Positions 50,994 to 64,000 of a stretch of DNA of 64,000 nt are shown here, piece after piece (position 1 is the stretch's first letter; each line of letters opens with the position of its first letter). The DNA comes from Panagrolaimus kolymaensis. Its lineage: Eukaryota > Nematoda > Chromadorea > Rhabditida > Panagrolaimidae. A model generated the notes under the pieces. It saw only the letters and a program-made list of their open reading frames with translations. It was not told where the DNA came from and made no database searches. Where the stretch lies: positions 1,426,001 to 1,490,000 of the forward strand of contig JAJQJQ010000037.1 of the NCBI GenBank assembly GCA_028622995.1, read 5' to 3'. The translations under genes were made by a program, and so were the position numbers.

Positions 50994-53900
50994 GCATACC
51001 AATTAAGACCTCCAACCAAATTATCTGAATACATCCTATCAAGCCTTGAGGTAGTTTGATCGAATTTAAAACTTTTTGAATAAGAAAAAAAATTGCAGAT
51101 GAAAAGTGCCTTATTATTATTATTATCATATTTTATGCATTTTTACATCCATTTTCAATTATATTTTTCAAAACGGATCCTATCCTATGGTGACGATTTG
51201 GAAGCCACCAAAAAATTACAATTAAAGCAAAAAAATGCTTTGATAAAGGTAAATAAATTCCAAGCACATAAGTAAGAAAGTTTAAAAAAAATTTTGTTTA
51301 TCTCAAGTAATAAATCACATAAATACCTACAAAATCGGTAACATATTTCTTTAGTGAAAGATAAGGCTCAAATCGAGTTATGTGGCTTTGAAATTTAAAA
51401 ACCAATATTAAATATTCAAATTTTTATGTTTTGAATTAGAATTTTTTTTTTCAGAGGTTTTTTTGTTTTCAATATTTATTATTAAATATATTAAAATTAT
51501 TCCCAAGAGGATTTTGAGCTCCGTCCATTGGAAGTATCTCAATCGATGAACTTTTTTTTTTGAACACATATATCAACAACTTCAAGGTTGATTAATCGAA
51601 TTCAACTTTGAGTTAGAGCTTGAATTGGGCATATGAATATTTTAAGCCAAATATTTTTAATTAATTTTTTAATAATTATTCTCTTTCAAAGTTTTTATAG
51701 CCCTCCACGGGAAGCACCTCAATCGATGAAAATTTTTTTGACGAACACATGTATCAAGCTTAAAAATTAGTGAATCTCGTTTTGAATTAGGGCTTGAATT
51801 GGAGATATGGATTTTTTGTTTTAAATATTCATTATTAAATATATTAAAATTATTCCCAACGGGATTTTGAATCGCATGCACGGGAAGTACCTCAATCAAT
51901 GAACTTTTATTTTTGAACACTTTCATCAAGCATTGAGATGATACCTTAATCAAAAAAAAATTTAATTATGCAACAAATAATTTTTTCCCCTTCAGCAGAT
52001 CTTATTTTTTAATGTTTTTCTTTATTTTTTTGTCAAAAAATACAAGCAAACAAAAGGCATTTCTAAAATGGCTGCAAAATATGAACAACACATGTATCAA
52101 GCATTGATGCAAGACATCATTGAAACTCGTTTTGAATTACGGAGTTCAATAAAGCATATGGATTTTTTTATCCAAATATTTTTCTTATAATTTTTAATAA
52201 TTAATGCCAAGAGGATTTTGAATCGCATACCAATTAAGACCTCCAACCAAATTATCTGAATACATCCTATCAAGCCTTGAGGTAGTTTAATCGAATTTAA
52301 AACTTTTTGAATAAGAAAAAAAATTGCAGATGAAAAGTGCCTTATTATTATTATTATCATATTTTATGCATTTTTACATCCATTTTCAATTATATTTTTC
52401 AAAACGGATCCTATCCTATGGTGACGATTTGGAAGCCACCAAAAAATTACAATTAAAGCAAAAAAATGCTTTGATAAAGGTAAATAAATTCCAAGCACAT
52501 AAGTAAGAAAGTTTAAAAAAAATTTTGTTTATCTCAAGTAATAAATCACATAAATACCTACAAAATCGGTAACATATTTCTTTAGTGAAAGATAAGGCTC
52601 AAATCGAGTTATGTGGCTTTGAAATTTAAAAACCAATATTAAATATTCAAATTTTTATGTTTTGAATTAGAATTTTTTTTTTCAGAGGTTTTTTTGTTTT
52701 CAATATTTATTATTAAATATATTAAAATTATTCCCAAGAGGATTTTGAGCTCCGTCCATTGGAAGTATCTCAATCGATGAACTTTTTTTTTTGAACACAT
52801 ATATCAACAACTTCAAGGTTGATTAATCGAATTCAACTTTGAGTTAGAGCTTGAATTGGGCATATGAATATTTTAAGCCAAATATTTTTAATTAATTTTT
52901 TAATAATTATTCTCTTTCAAAGTTTTTATAGCCCTCCACGGGAAGCACCTCAATCGATGAAAATTTTTTTGACGAACACATGTATCAAGCTTAAAAATTA
53001 GTGAATCTCGTTTTGAATTAGGGCTTGAATTGGAGATATGGATTTTTTGTTTTAAATATTCATTATTAAATATATTAAAATTATTCCCAACGGGATTTTG
53101 AATCGCATGCACGGGAAGTACCTCAATCAATGAACTTTTATTTTTGAACACTTTCATCAAGCATTGAGATGATACCTTAATCAAAAAAAAATTTAATTAT
53201 GCAACAAATAATTTTTTCCCCTTCAGCAGATCTTATTTTTTAATGTTTTTCTTTATTTTTTTGTCAAAAAATACAAGCAAACAAAAGGCATTTCTAAAAT
53301 GGCTGCAAAATATGAACAACACATGTATCAAGCATTGATGCAAGACATCATTGAAACTCGTTTTGAATTACGGAGTTCAATAAAGCATATGGATTTTTTT
53401 ATCCAAATATTTTTCTTATAATTTTTAATAATTAATGCCAAGAGGATTTTGAATCGCATACCAATTAAGACCTCCAACCAAATTATCTGAATACATCCTA
53501 TCAAGCCTTGAGGTAGTTTAATCGAATTTAAAACTTTTTGAATAAGAAAAAAAATTGCAGATGAAAAGTGCCTTATTATTATTATTATCATATTTTATGC
53601 ATTTTTACATCCATTTTCAATTATATTTTTCAAAACGGATCCTATCCTATGGTGACGATTTGGAAGCCACCAAAAAATTACAATTAAAGCAAAAAAATGC
53701 TTTGATAAAGGTAAATAAATTCCAAGCACATAAGTAAGAAAGTTTAAAAAAAATTTTGTTTATCTCAAGTAATAAATCACATAAATACCTACAAAATCGG
53801 TAACATATTTCTTTAGTGAAAGATAAGGCTCAAATCGAGTTATGTGGCTTTGAAATTTAAAAACCAATATTAAATATTCAAATTTTTATGTTTTGAATTA

Positions 53901-54686
53901 GAATTTTTTTTTTCAGAGGTTTTTTTGTTTTCAATATTTATTATTAAATATATTAAAATTATTCCCAAGAGGATTTTGAGCTCCGTCCATTGGAAGTATC
54001 TCAATCGATGAACTTTTTTTTTTGAACACATATATCAACAACTTCAAGGTTGATTAATCGAATTCAACTTTGAGTTAGAGCTTGAATTGGGCATATGAAT
54101 ATTTTAAGCCAAATATTTTTAATTAATTTTTTAATAATTATTCTCTTTCAAAGTTTTTATAGCCCTCCACGGGAAGCACCTCAATCGATGAAAATTTTTT
54201 TGACGAACACATGTATCAAGCTTAAAAATTAGTGAATCTCGTTTTGAATTAGGGCTTGAATTGGAGATATGGATTTTTTGTTTTAAATATTCATTATTAA
54301 ATATATTAAAATTATTCCCAACGGGATTTTGAATCGCATGCACGGGAAGTACCTCAATCAATGAACTTTTATTTTTGAACACTTTCATCAAGCATTGAGA
54401 TGATACCTTAATCAAAAAAAAATTTAATTATGCAACAAATAATTTTTTCCCCTTCAGCAGATCTTATTTTTTAATGTTTTTCTTTATTTTTTTGTCAAAA
54501 AATACAAGCAAACAAAAGGCATTTCTAAAATGGCTGCAAAATATGAACAACACATGTATCAAGCATTGATGCAAGACATCATTGAAACTCGTTTTGAATT
54601 ACGGAGTTCAATAAAGCATATGGATTTTTTTATCCAAATATTTTTCTTATAATTTTTAATAATTAATGCCAAGAGGATTTTGAATC
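50994..54686 (+). repeat. B units 35-37: 1231-bp units with A9
   Basis: Starts are 50994, 52225 and 53456, each 1231 bp. These are the only units with A9 at the second homopolymer. All have A7, T at 11039 and h1. Unit 35 has G and units 36-37 have A at 10670. Confidence 0.92.
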
Positions 54687-55916
54687 GCATACCAATTAAG
54701 ACCTCCAACCAAATTATCTGAATACATCCTATCAAGCCTTGAGGTAGTTTAATCGAATTTAAAACTTTTTGAATAAGAAAAAAAATTGCAGATGAAAAGT
54801 GCCTTATTATTATTATTATCATATTTTATGCATTTTTACATCCATTTTCAATTATATTTTTCAAAACGGATCCTATCCTATGGTGACGATTTGGAAGCCA
54901 CCAAAAAATTACAATTAAAGCAAAAAAATGCTTTGATAAAGGTAAATAAATTCCAAGCACATAAGTAAGAAAGTTTAAAAAAAATTTTGTTTATCTCAAG
55001 TAATAAATCACATAAATACCTACAAAATCGGTAACATATTTCTTTAGTGAAAGATAAGGCTCAAATCGAGTTATGTGGCTTTGAAATTTAAAAACCAATA
55101 TTAAATATTCAAATTTTTATGTTTTGAATTAGAATTTTTTTTTTCAGAGGTTTTTTTGTTTTCAATATTTATTATTAAATATATTAAAATTATTCCCAAG
55201 AGGATTTTGAGCTCCGTCCATTGGAAGTATCTCAATCGATGAACTTTTTTTTTTGAACACATATATCAACAACTTCAAGGTTGATTAATCGAATTCAACT
55301 TTGAGTTAGAGCTTGAATTGGGCATATGAATATTTTAAGCCAAATATTTTTAATTAATTTTTTAATAATTATTCTCTTTCAAAGTTTTTATAGCCCTCCA
55401 CGGGAAGCACCTCAATCGATGAAAATTTTTTTGACGAACACATGTATCAAGCTTAAAAATTAGTGAATCTCGTTTTGAATTAGGGCTTGAATTGGAGATA
55501 TGGATTTTTTGTTTTAAATATTCATTATTAAATATATTAAAATTATTCCCAACGGGATTTTGAATCGCATGCACGGGAAGTACCTCAATCAATGAACTTT
55601 TATTTTTGAACACTTTCATCAAGCATTGAGATGATACCTTAATCAAAAAAAATTTAATTATGCAACAAATAATTTTTTCCCCTTCAGCAGATCTTATTTT
55701 TTAATGTTTTTCTTTATTTTTTTGTCAAAAAATACAAGCAAACAAAAGGCATTTCTAAAATGGCTGCAAAATATGAACAACACATGTATCAAGCATTGAT
55801 GCAAGACATCATTGAAACTCGTTTTGAATTACGGAGTTCAATAAAGCATATGGATTTTTTTATCCAAATATTTTTCTTATAATTTTTAATAATTAATGCC
55901 AAGAGGATTTTGAATC
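54687..55916 (+). repeat. B unit 38
   Basis: It is like units 36-37 (A at 10670, A7, T at 11039, h1) but with A8, so 1230 bp. Confidence 0.92.
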
Positions 55917-57145
55917 GCATACCAATTAAGACCTCCAACCAAATTATCTGAATACATCCTATCAAGCCTTGAGGTAGTTTAATCGAATTTAAAACTTTTT
56001 GAATAAGAAAAAAAATTGCAGATGAAAAGTGCCTTATTATTATTATTATCATATTTTATGCATTTTTACATCCATTTTCAATTATATTTTTCAAAACGGA
56101 TCCTATCCTATGGTGACGATTTGGAAGCCACCAAAAAATTACAATTAAAGCAAAAAATGCTTTGATAAAGGTAAATAAATTCCAAGCACATAAGTAAGAA
56201 AGTTTAAAAAAAATTTTGTTTATCTCAAGTAATAAATCACATAAATACCTACAAAATCGGTAACATATTTCTTTAGTGAAAGATAAGGCTCAAATCGAGT
56301 TATGTGGCTTTGAAATTTAAAAACCAATATTAAATATTCAAATTTTTATGTTTTGAATTAGAATTTTTTTTTTCAGAGGTTTTTTTGTTTTCAATATTTA
56401 TTATTAAATATATTAAAATTATTCCCAAGAGGATTTTGAGCTCCGTCCATTGGAAGTATCTCAATCGATGAACTTTTTTTTTTGAACACATATATCAACA
56501 ACTTCAAGGTTGATTAATCGAATTCAACTTTGAGTTAGAGCTTGAATTGGGCATATGAATATTTTAAGCCAAATATTTTTAATTAATTTTTTAATAATTA
56601 TTCTCTTTCAAAGTTTTTATAGCCCTCCACGGGAAGCACCTCAATCGATGAAAATTTTTTTGACGAACACATGTATCAAGCTTAAAAATTAGTGAATCTC
56701 GTTTTGAATTAGGGCTTGAATTGGAGATATGGATTTTTTGTTTTAAATATTCATTATTAAATATATTAAAATTATTCCCAACGGGATTTTGAATCGCATG
56801 CACGGGAAGTACCTCAATCAATGAACTTTTATTTTTGAACACTTTCATCAAGCATTGAGATGATACCTTAATCAAAAAAAATTTAATTATGAAACAAATA
56901 ATTTTTTCCCCTTCAGCATATCTTATTTTTTAATCTTTTTCTTTGTTTTTTTGTCAAAAAATACAAGCAAACAAAAGGCATTTCTAAAATGGCTGCAAAA
57001 TATGAACAACACATGTATCAAGCATTGATGCAAGACATCATTGAAACTCGTTTTGAATTACGGAGTTCAATAAAGCATATGGATTTTTTTATCCAAATAT
57101 TTTTCTTATAATTTTTAATAATTAATGCCAAGAGGATTTTGAATC
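55917..57145 (+). repeat. B unit 39
   Basis: States: A at 10670, A6, T at 11039, h3. It is the second unit with A6 and T at 11039. Confidence 0.92.
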
Positions 57146-58375
57146 GCATACCAATTAAGACCTCCAACCAAATTATCTGAATACATCCTATCAAGCCTTG
57201 AGGTAGTTTGATCGAATTTAAAACTTTTTGAATAAGAAAAAAAATTGCAGATGAAAAGTGCCTTATTATTATTATTATCATATTTTATGCATTTTTACAT
57301 CCATTTTAAATTATATTTTTCAAAACGGATCCTATCCTATGGTGACGATTTGGAAGCCACCAAAAAATTACAATTAAAGCAAAAAAATGCTTTGATAAAG
57401 GTAAATAAATTCCAAGCACATAAGTAAGAAAGTTTAAAAAAAATTTTGTTTATCTCAAGTAATAAATCACATAAATACCTACAAAATCGGTAACATATTT
57501 CTTTAGTGAAAGATAAGGCTCAAATCGAGTTATGTGGCTTTGAAATTTAAAAACCAATATTAAATATTCAAATTTTTATGTTTTGAATTAGAATTTTTTT
57601 TTTCAGAGGTTTTTTTGTTTTCAATATTTATTATTAAATATATTAAAATTATTCCCAAGAGGATTTTGAGCTCCGTCCATTGGAAGTATCTCAATCGATG
57701 AACTTTTTTTTTTGAACACATATATCAACAACTTCAAGGTTGATTAATCGAATTCAACTTTGAGTTAGAGCTTGAATTGGGCATATGAATATTTTAAGCC
57801 AAATATTTTTAATTAATTTTTTAATAATTATTCTCTTTCAAAGTTTTTATAGCCCTCCACGGGAAGCACCTCAATCGATGAAAATTTTTTTGACGAACAC
57901 ATGTATCAAGCTTAAAAATTAGTGAATCTCGTTTTGAATTAGGGCTTGAATTGGAGATATGGATTTTTTGTTTTAAATATTCATTATTAAATATATTAAA
58001 ATTATTCCCAACGGGATTTTGAATCGCATGCACGGGAAGTACCTCAATCAATGAACTTTTATTTTTGAACACTTTCATCAAGCATTGAGATGATACCTTA
58101 ATCAAAAAAAATTTAATTATGAAACAAATAATTTTTTCCCCTTCAGCAGATCTTATTTTTTAATGTTTTTCTTTATTTTTTTGTCAAAAAATACAAGCAA
58201 ACAAAAGGCATTTCTAAAATGGCTGCAAAATATGAACAACACATGTATCAAGCATTGATGCAAGACATCATTGAAACTCGTTTTGAATTACGGAGTTCAA
58301 TAAAGCATATGGATTTTTTTATCCAAATATTTTTCTTATAATTTTTAATAATTAATGCCAAGAGGATTTTGAATC
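57146..58375 (+). repeat. B unit 40: sole h4 unit
   Basis: States: G at 10670, A7, A at 10768, T at 11039, h4. The h4 state has gaaac at the first cluster site but cagcagatc at the second, so it keeps the BglII site. It is the only such unit in the window. Confidence 0.92.
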
Positions 58376-59605
58376 GCATACCAATTAAGACCTCCAACCA
58401 AATTATCTGAATACATCCTATCAAGCCTTGAGGTAGTTTGATCGAATTTAAAACTTTTTGAATAAGAAAAAAAATTGCAGATGAAAAGTGCCTTATTATT
58501 ATTATTATCATATTTTATGCATTTTTACATCCATTTTCAATTATATTTTTCAAAACGGATCCTATCCTATGGTGACGATTTGGAAGCCACCAAAAAATTA
58601 CAATTAAAGCAAAAAAATGCTTTGATAAAGGTAAATAAATTCCAAGCACATAAGTAAGAAAGTTTAAAAAAAATTTTGTTTATCTCAAGTAATAAATCAC
58701 ATAAATACCTACAAAATCGGTAACATATTTCTTTAGTGAAAGATAAGGCTCAAATCGAGTTATGTGGCTTTGAAATTTAAAAACCAATATTAAATATTCA
58801 AATTTTTATGTTTTGAATTAGAATTTTTTTTTTCAGAGGTTTTTTTGTTTTCAATATTTATTATTAAATATATTAAAATTATTCCCAAGAGGATTTTGAG
58901 CTCCGTCCATTGGAAGTATCTCAATCGATGAACTTTTTTTTTTGAACACATATATCAACAACTTCAAGGTTGATTAATCGAATTCAACTTTGAGTTAGAG
59001 CTTGAATTGGGCATATGAATATTTTAAGCCAAATATTTTTAATTAATTTTTTAATAATTATTCTCTTTCAAAGTTTTTATAGCCCTCCACGGGAAGCACC
59101 TCAATCGATGAAAATTTTTTTGACGAACACATGTATCAAGCTTAAAAATTAGTGAATCTCGTTTTGAATTAGGGCTTGAATTGGAGATATGGATTTTTTG
59201 TTTTAAATATTCATTATTAAATATATTAAAATTATTCCCAACGGGATTTTGAATCGCATGCACGGGAAGTACCTCAATCAATGAACTTTTATTTTTGAAC
59301 ACTTTCATCAAGCATTGAGATGATACCTTAATCAAAAAAAATTTAATTATGAAACAAATAATTTTTTCCCCTTCAGCATATCTTATTTTTTAATGTTTTT
59401 CTTTATTTTTTTGTCAAAAAATACAAGCAAACAAAAGGCATTTCTAAAATGGCTGCAAAATATGAACAACACATGTATCAAGCATTGATGCAAGACATCA
59501 TTGAAACTCGTTTTGAATTACGGAGTTCAATAAAGCATATGGATTTTTTTATCCAAATATTTTTCTTATAATTTTTAATAATTAATGCCAAGAGGATTTT
59601 GAATC
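58376..59605 (+). repeat. B unit 41
   Basis: States: G at 10670, A7, T at 11039, h2, the same as units 12 and 30. Confidence 0.92.
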
Positions 59606-62063
59606 GCATACCAATTAAGACCTCCAACCAAATTATCTGAATACATCCTATCAAGCCTTGAGGTAGTTTAATCGAATTTAAAACTTTTTGAATAAGAAAA
59701 AAAATTGCAGATGAAAAGTGCCTTATTATTATTATTATCATATTTTATGCATTTTTACATCCATTTTCAATTATATTTTTCAAAACGGATCCTATCCTAT
59801 GGTGACGATTTGGAAGCCACCAAAAAATTACAATTAAAGCAAAAAATGCTTTGATAAAGGTAAATAAATTCCAAGCACATAAGTAAGAAAGTTTAAAAAA
59901 AATTTTGTTTATCTCAAGTAATAAATCACATAAATACCTACAAAATCGGTAACATATTTCTTTAGTGAAAGATAAGGCTCAAATCGAGTTATGTGGCTTT
60001 GAAATTTAAAAACCAATATTAAATATTCAAATTTTTAAGTTTTGAATTAGAATTTTTTTTTTCAGAGGTTTTTTTGTTTTCAATATTTATTATTAAATAT
60101 ATTAAAATTATTCCCAAGAGGATTTTGAGCTCCGTCCATTGGAAGTATCTCAATCGATGAACTTTTTTTTTTGAACACATATATCAACAACTTCAAGGTT
60201 GATTAATCGAATTCAACTTTGAGTTAGAGCTTGAATTGGGCATATGAATATTTTAAGCCAAATATTTTTAATTAATTTTTTAATAATTATTCTCTTTCAA
60301 AGTTTTTATAGCCCTCCACGGGAAGCACCTCAATCGATGAAAATTTTTTTGACGAACACATGTATCAAGCTTAAAAATTAGTGAATCTCGTTTTGAATTA
60401 GGGCTTGAATTGGAGATATGGATTTTTTGTTTTAAATATTCATTATTAAATATATTAAAATTATTCCCAACGGGATTTTGAATCGCATGCACGGGAAGTA
60501 CCTCAATCAATGAACTTTTATTTTTGAACACTTTCATCAAGCATTGAGATGATACCTTAATCAAAAAAAATTTAATTATGCAACAAATAATTTTTTCCCC
60601 TTCAGCAGATCTTATTTTTTAATGTTTTTCTTTATTTTTTTGTCAAAAAATACAAGCAAACAAAAGGCATTTCTAAAATGGCTGCAAAATATGAACAACA
60701 CATGTATCAAGCATTGATGCAAGACATCATTGAAACTCGTTTTGAATTACGGAGTTCAATAAAGCATATGGATTTTTTTATCCAAATATTTTTCTTATAA
60801 TTTTTAATAATTAATGCCAAGAGGATTTTGAATCGCATACCAATTAAGACCTCCAACCAAATTATCTGAATACATCCTATCAAGCCTTGAGGTAGTTTAA
60901 TCGAATTTAAAACTTTTTGAATAAGAAAAAAAATTGCAGATGAAAAGTGCCTTATTATTATTATTATCATATTTTATGCATTTTTACATCCATTTTCAAT
61001 TATATTTTTCAAAACGGATCCTATCCTATGGTGACGATTTGGAAGCCACCAAAAAATTACAATTAAAGCAAAAAATGCTTTGATAAAGGTAAATAAATTC
61101 CAAGCACATAAGTAAGAAAGTTTAAAAAAAATTTTGTTTATCTCAAGTAATAAATCACATAAATACCTACAAAATCGGTAACATATTTCTTTAGTGAAAG
61201 ATAAGGCTCAAATCGAGTTATGTGGCTTTGAAATTTAAAAACCAATATTAAATATTCAAATTTTTAAGTTTTGAATTAGAATTTTTTTTTTCAGAGGTTT
61301 TTTTGTTTTCAATATTTATTATTAAATATATTAAAATTATTCCCAAGAGGATTTTGAGCTCCGTCCATTGGAAGTATCTCAATCGATGAACTTTTTTTTT
61401 TGAACACATATATCAACAACTTCAAGGTTGATTAATCGAATTCAACTTTGAGTTAGAGCTTGAATTGGGCATATGAATATTTTAAGCCAAATATTTTTAA
61501 TTAATTTTTTAATAATTATTCTCTTTCAAAGTTTTTATAGCCCTCCACGGGAAGCACCTCAATCGATGAAAATTTTTTTGACGAACACATGTATCAAGCT
61601 TAAAAATTAGTGAATCTCGTTTTGAATTAGGGCTTGAATTGGAGATATGGATTTTTTGTTTTAAATATTCATTATTAAATATATTAAAATTATTCCCAAC
61701 GGGATTTTGAATCGCATGCACGGGAAGTACCTCAATCAATGAACTTTTATTTTTGAACACTTTCATCAAGCATTGAGATGATACCTTAATCAAAAAAAAT
61801 TTAATTATGCAACAAATAATTTTTTCCCCTTCAGCAGATCTTATTTTTTAATGTTTTTCTTTATTTTTTTGTCAAAAAATACAAGCAAACAAAAGGCATT
61901 TCTAAAATGGCTGCAAAATATGAACAACACATGTATCAAGCATTGATGCAAGACATCATTGAAACTCGTTTTGAATTACGGAGTTCAATAAAGCATATGG
62001 ATTTTTTTATCCAAATATTTTTCTTATAATTTTTAATAATTAATGCCAAGAGGATTTTGAATC
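59606..62063 (+). repeat. B units 42-43
   Basis: Starts are 59606 and 60835, each 1229 bp. States: A at 10670, A6, A at 11039, h1. They return to the type of 23951-31324. Confidence 0.92.
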
Positions 62064-63293
62064 GCATACCAATTAAGACCTCCAACCAAATTATCTGAAT
62101 ACATCCTATCAAGCCTTGAGGTAGTTTGATCGAATTTAAAACTTTTTGAATAAGAAAAAAAATTGCAGATGAAAAGTGCCTTATTATTATTATTATCATA
62201 TTTTATGCATTTTTACATCCATTTTCAATTATATTTTTCAAAACGGATCCTATCCTATGGTGACGATTTGGAAGCCACCAAAAAATTACAATTAAAGCAA
62301 AAAAATGCTTTGATAAAGGTAAATAAATTCCAAGCACATAAGTAAGAAAGTTTAAAAAAAATTTTGTTTATCTCAAGTAATAAATCACATAAATACCTAC
62401 AAAATCGGTAACATATTTCTTTAGTGAAAGATAAGGCTCAAATCGAGTTATGTGGCTTTGAAATTTAAAAACCAATATTAAATATTCAAATTTTTATGTT
62501 TTGAATTAGAATTTTTTTTTTCAGAGGTTTTTTTGTTTTCAATATTTATCATTAAATATATTAAAATTATTCCCAAGAGGATTTTGAGCTCCGTCCATTG
62601 GAAGTATCTCAATCGATGAACTTTTTTTTTTGAACACATATATCAACAACTTCAAGGTTGATTAATCGAATTCAACTTTGAGTTAGAGCTTGAATTGGGC
62701 ATATGAATATTTTAAGCCAAATATTTTTAATTAATTTTTTAATAATTATTCTCTTTCAAAGTTTTTATAGCCCTCCACGGGAAGCACCTCAATCGATGAA
62801 AATTTTTTTGACGAACACATGTATCAAGCTTAAAAATTAGTGAATCTCGTTTTGAATTAGGGCTTGAATTGGAGATATGGATTTTTTGTTTTAAATATTC
62901 ATTATTAAATATATTAAAATTATTCCCAACGGGATTTTGAATCGCATGCACGGGAAGTACCTCAATCAATGAACTTTTATTTTTGAACACTTTCATCAAG
63001 CATTGAGATGATACCTTAATCAAAAAAAATTTAATTATGCAACAAATAATTTTTTCCCCTTCAGCAGATCTTATTTTTTAATGTTTTTCTTTATTTTTTT
63101 GTCAAAAAATACAAGCAAACAAAAGGCATTTCTAAAATGGCTGCAAAATATGAACAACACATGTATCAAGCATTGATGCAAGACATCATTGAAACTCGTT
63201 TTGAATTACGGAGTTCAATAAAGCATATGGATTTTTTTATCCAAATATTTTTCTTATAATTTTTAATAATTAATGCCAAGAGGATTTTGAATC
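62064..63293 (+). repeat. B unit 44
   Basis: States: G at 10670, A7, T at 11039, h1. It has a private C at 62550 (tttatcatt instead of tttattatt). Confidence 0.92.
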
Positions 63294-64000
63294 GCATACC
63301 AATTAAGACCTCCAACCAAATTATCTGAATACATCCTATCAAGCCTTGAGGTAGTTTGATCGAATTTAAAACTTTTTGAATAAGAAAAAAAATTGCAGAT
63401 GAAAAGTGCCTTATTATTATTATTATCATATTTTATGCATTTTTACATCCATTTTCAATTATATTTTTCAAAACGGATCCTATCCTATGGTGACGATTTG
63501 GAAGCCACCAAAAAATTACAATTAAAGCAAAAAAATGCTTTGATAAAGGTAAATAAATTCCAAGCACATAAGTAAGAAAGTTTAAAAAAAATTTTGTTTA
63601 TCTCAAGTAATAAATCACATAAATACCTACAAAATCGGTAACATATTTCTTTAGTGAAAGATAAGGCTCAAATCGAGTTATGTGGCTTTGAAATTTAAAA
63701 ACCAATATTAAATATTCAAATTTTTATGTTTTGAATTAGAATTTTTTTTTTCAGAGGTTTTTTTGTTTTCAATATTTATTATTAAATATATTAAAATTAT
63801 TCCCAAGAGGATTTTGAGCTCCGTCCATTGGAAGTATCTCAATCGATGAACTTTTTTTTTTGAACACATATATCAACAACTTCAAGGTTGATTAATCGAA
63901 TTCAACTTTGAGTTAGAGCTTGAATTGGGCATATGAATATTTTAAGCCAAATATTTTTAATTAATTTTTTAATAATTATTCTCTTTCAAAGTTTTTATAG
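63294..64000 (+). repeat. B unit 45, cut by the window end
   Basis: The first 707 bp of a unit with G at 10670, A7 and T at 11039. It ends inside S3, so the h-cluster is not visible. The array continues to the right. Confidence 0.95.

Larger units (their letters stand above)
9377..64000 (+). repeat. Satellite array B: 1229-1231-bp unit, 44 full units plus a partial
   Basis: Unit starts, taken at gcataccaattaag, are 9377, 10606, 11836, 13065, 14295 and so on to 63294, all in one orientation. Length varies mainly through two homopolymers: A6 or A7 at reference 10841-10847, and A8 or A9 at 11564-11571. Other recurrent sites are A/G at 10670, C/A at 10768, A/T at 11039, and a four-site cluster at 11582, 11609, 11625 and 11635. 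I name the cluster states h1 (c,g,g,a), h2 (a,t,g,a), h3 (a,t,c,g) and h4 (a,g,g,a). By eye, units are otherwise nearly identical. Each unit contains one BamHI, one EcoRI, one HindIII and one SphI site. A BglII site is present only in h1 and h4 units. The array continues beyond the window. I do not recognise the family. Confidence 0.98.

Noticed and set aside
1..64000. CENP-B box (TTCG....A..CGGG) in either satellite
   Set aside because: The CGGG occurrences in S3 and S4 (near 11320 and 11472) lack the spaced TTCG half, and array A has no CGGG. I see no match on either strand by eye.
1..64000. Telomeric repeats (TTAGG or TTAGGG tandem runs) near the arrays
   Set aside because: No tandem run is present. 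Single occurrences such as attagggct in S3 are parts of the satellite.
9377..64000. Transposon origin of the 1.23-kb unit
   Set aside because: No terminal inverted repeats, target-site duplications, long terminal repeats, or transposase or reverse-transcriptase motifs are visible in the unit.

Overview
This 64 kb window is satellite DNA from end to end. I find no RNA gene, no intact transposable element and no gene I would call functional. It is strongly AT-rich: a hand count of one 162-bp monomer gives about 22% G+C. It consists of two unrelated-looking tandem arrays that abut at 9376/9377, with every unit of both arrays in the same orientation. This points to constitutive heterochromatin of a eukaryote (centromeric, pericentromeric, or on a sex or B chromosome). 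An invertebrate is my guess from the AT-richness and repeat style, but nothing in the sequence fixes the taxon.

Array A (1-9376) is a 162-bp satellite: 58 monomer starts, the last one cut by the junction, with three 160-bp monomers that differ only in an A-tract. A few diagnostic sites divide it into blocks: a left subfamily (1-1462), a large middle subfamily (1463-6808), a mosaic island (6809-7456) and a right subfamily (7457-9376). Inside these blocks there is multi-monomer order, including a seven-monomer block repeated at an offset of ten monomers and an alternating two-monomer pattern.

Array B (9377-64000) is a 1229-1231-bp satellite: 44 full units plus a 707-bp partial unit that runs off the window. 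Nearly all length differences come from two homopolymers (A6/A7 and A8/A9). One unit (21673-22720) lacks 182 bp. The unit is itself built from diverged copies of a roughly 175-bp subrepeat. A recognisable box recurs at spacings of about 535, 181, 172, 170 and 172 bp, so the whole unit is close to seven subrepeat periods. Two stretches of the unit do not resemble the subrepeat.

Those two stretches hold the most unusual signal. One has an ATG-started, signal-peptide-like open frame ending at a good splice donor. The other has a pyrimidine-rich splice acceptor followed by an open frame in the matching phase. Together they look like a two-exon small secreted-protein gene fossil carried in every unit. 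However, all five substitutions I found in it change an amino acid, and about half of the units carry a one-base deletion that stops the first exon early. It is therefore not under visible coding constraint and may be a coincidence.

Diagnostic variants in array B occur in runs of consecutive like units and in all four pairwise combinations. This indicates ongoing unequal exchange or gene conversion within the array. Throughout the entries, site numbers refer to the reference B unit at 10606-11835.
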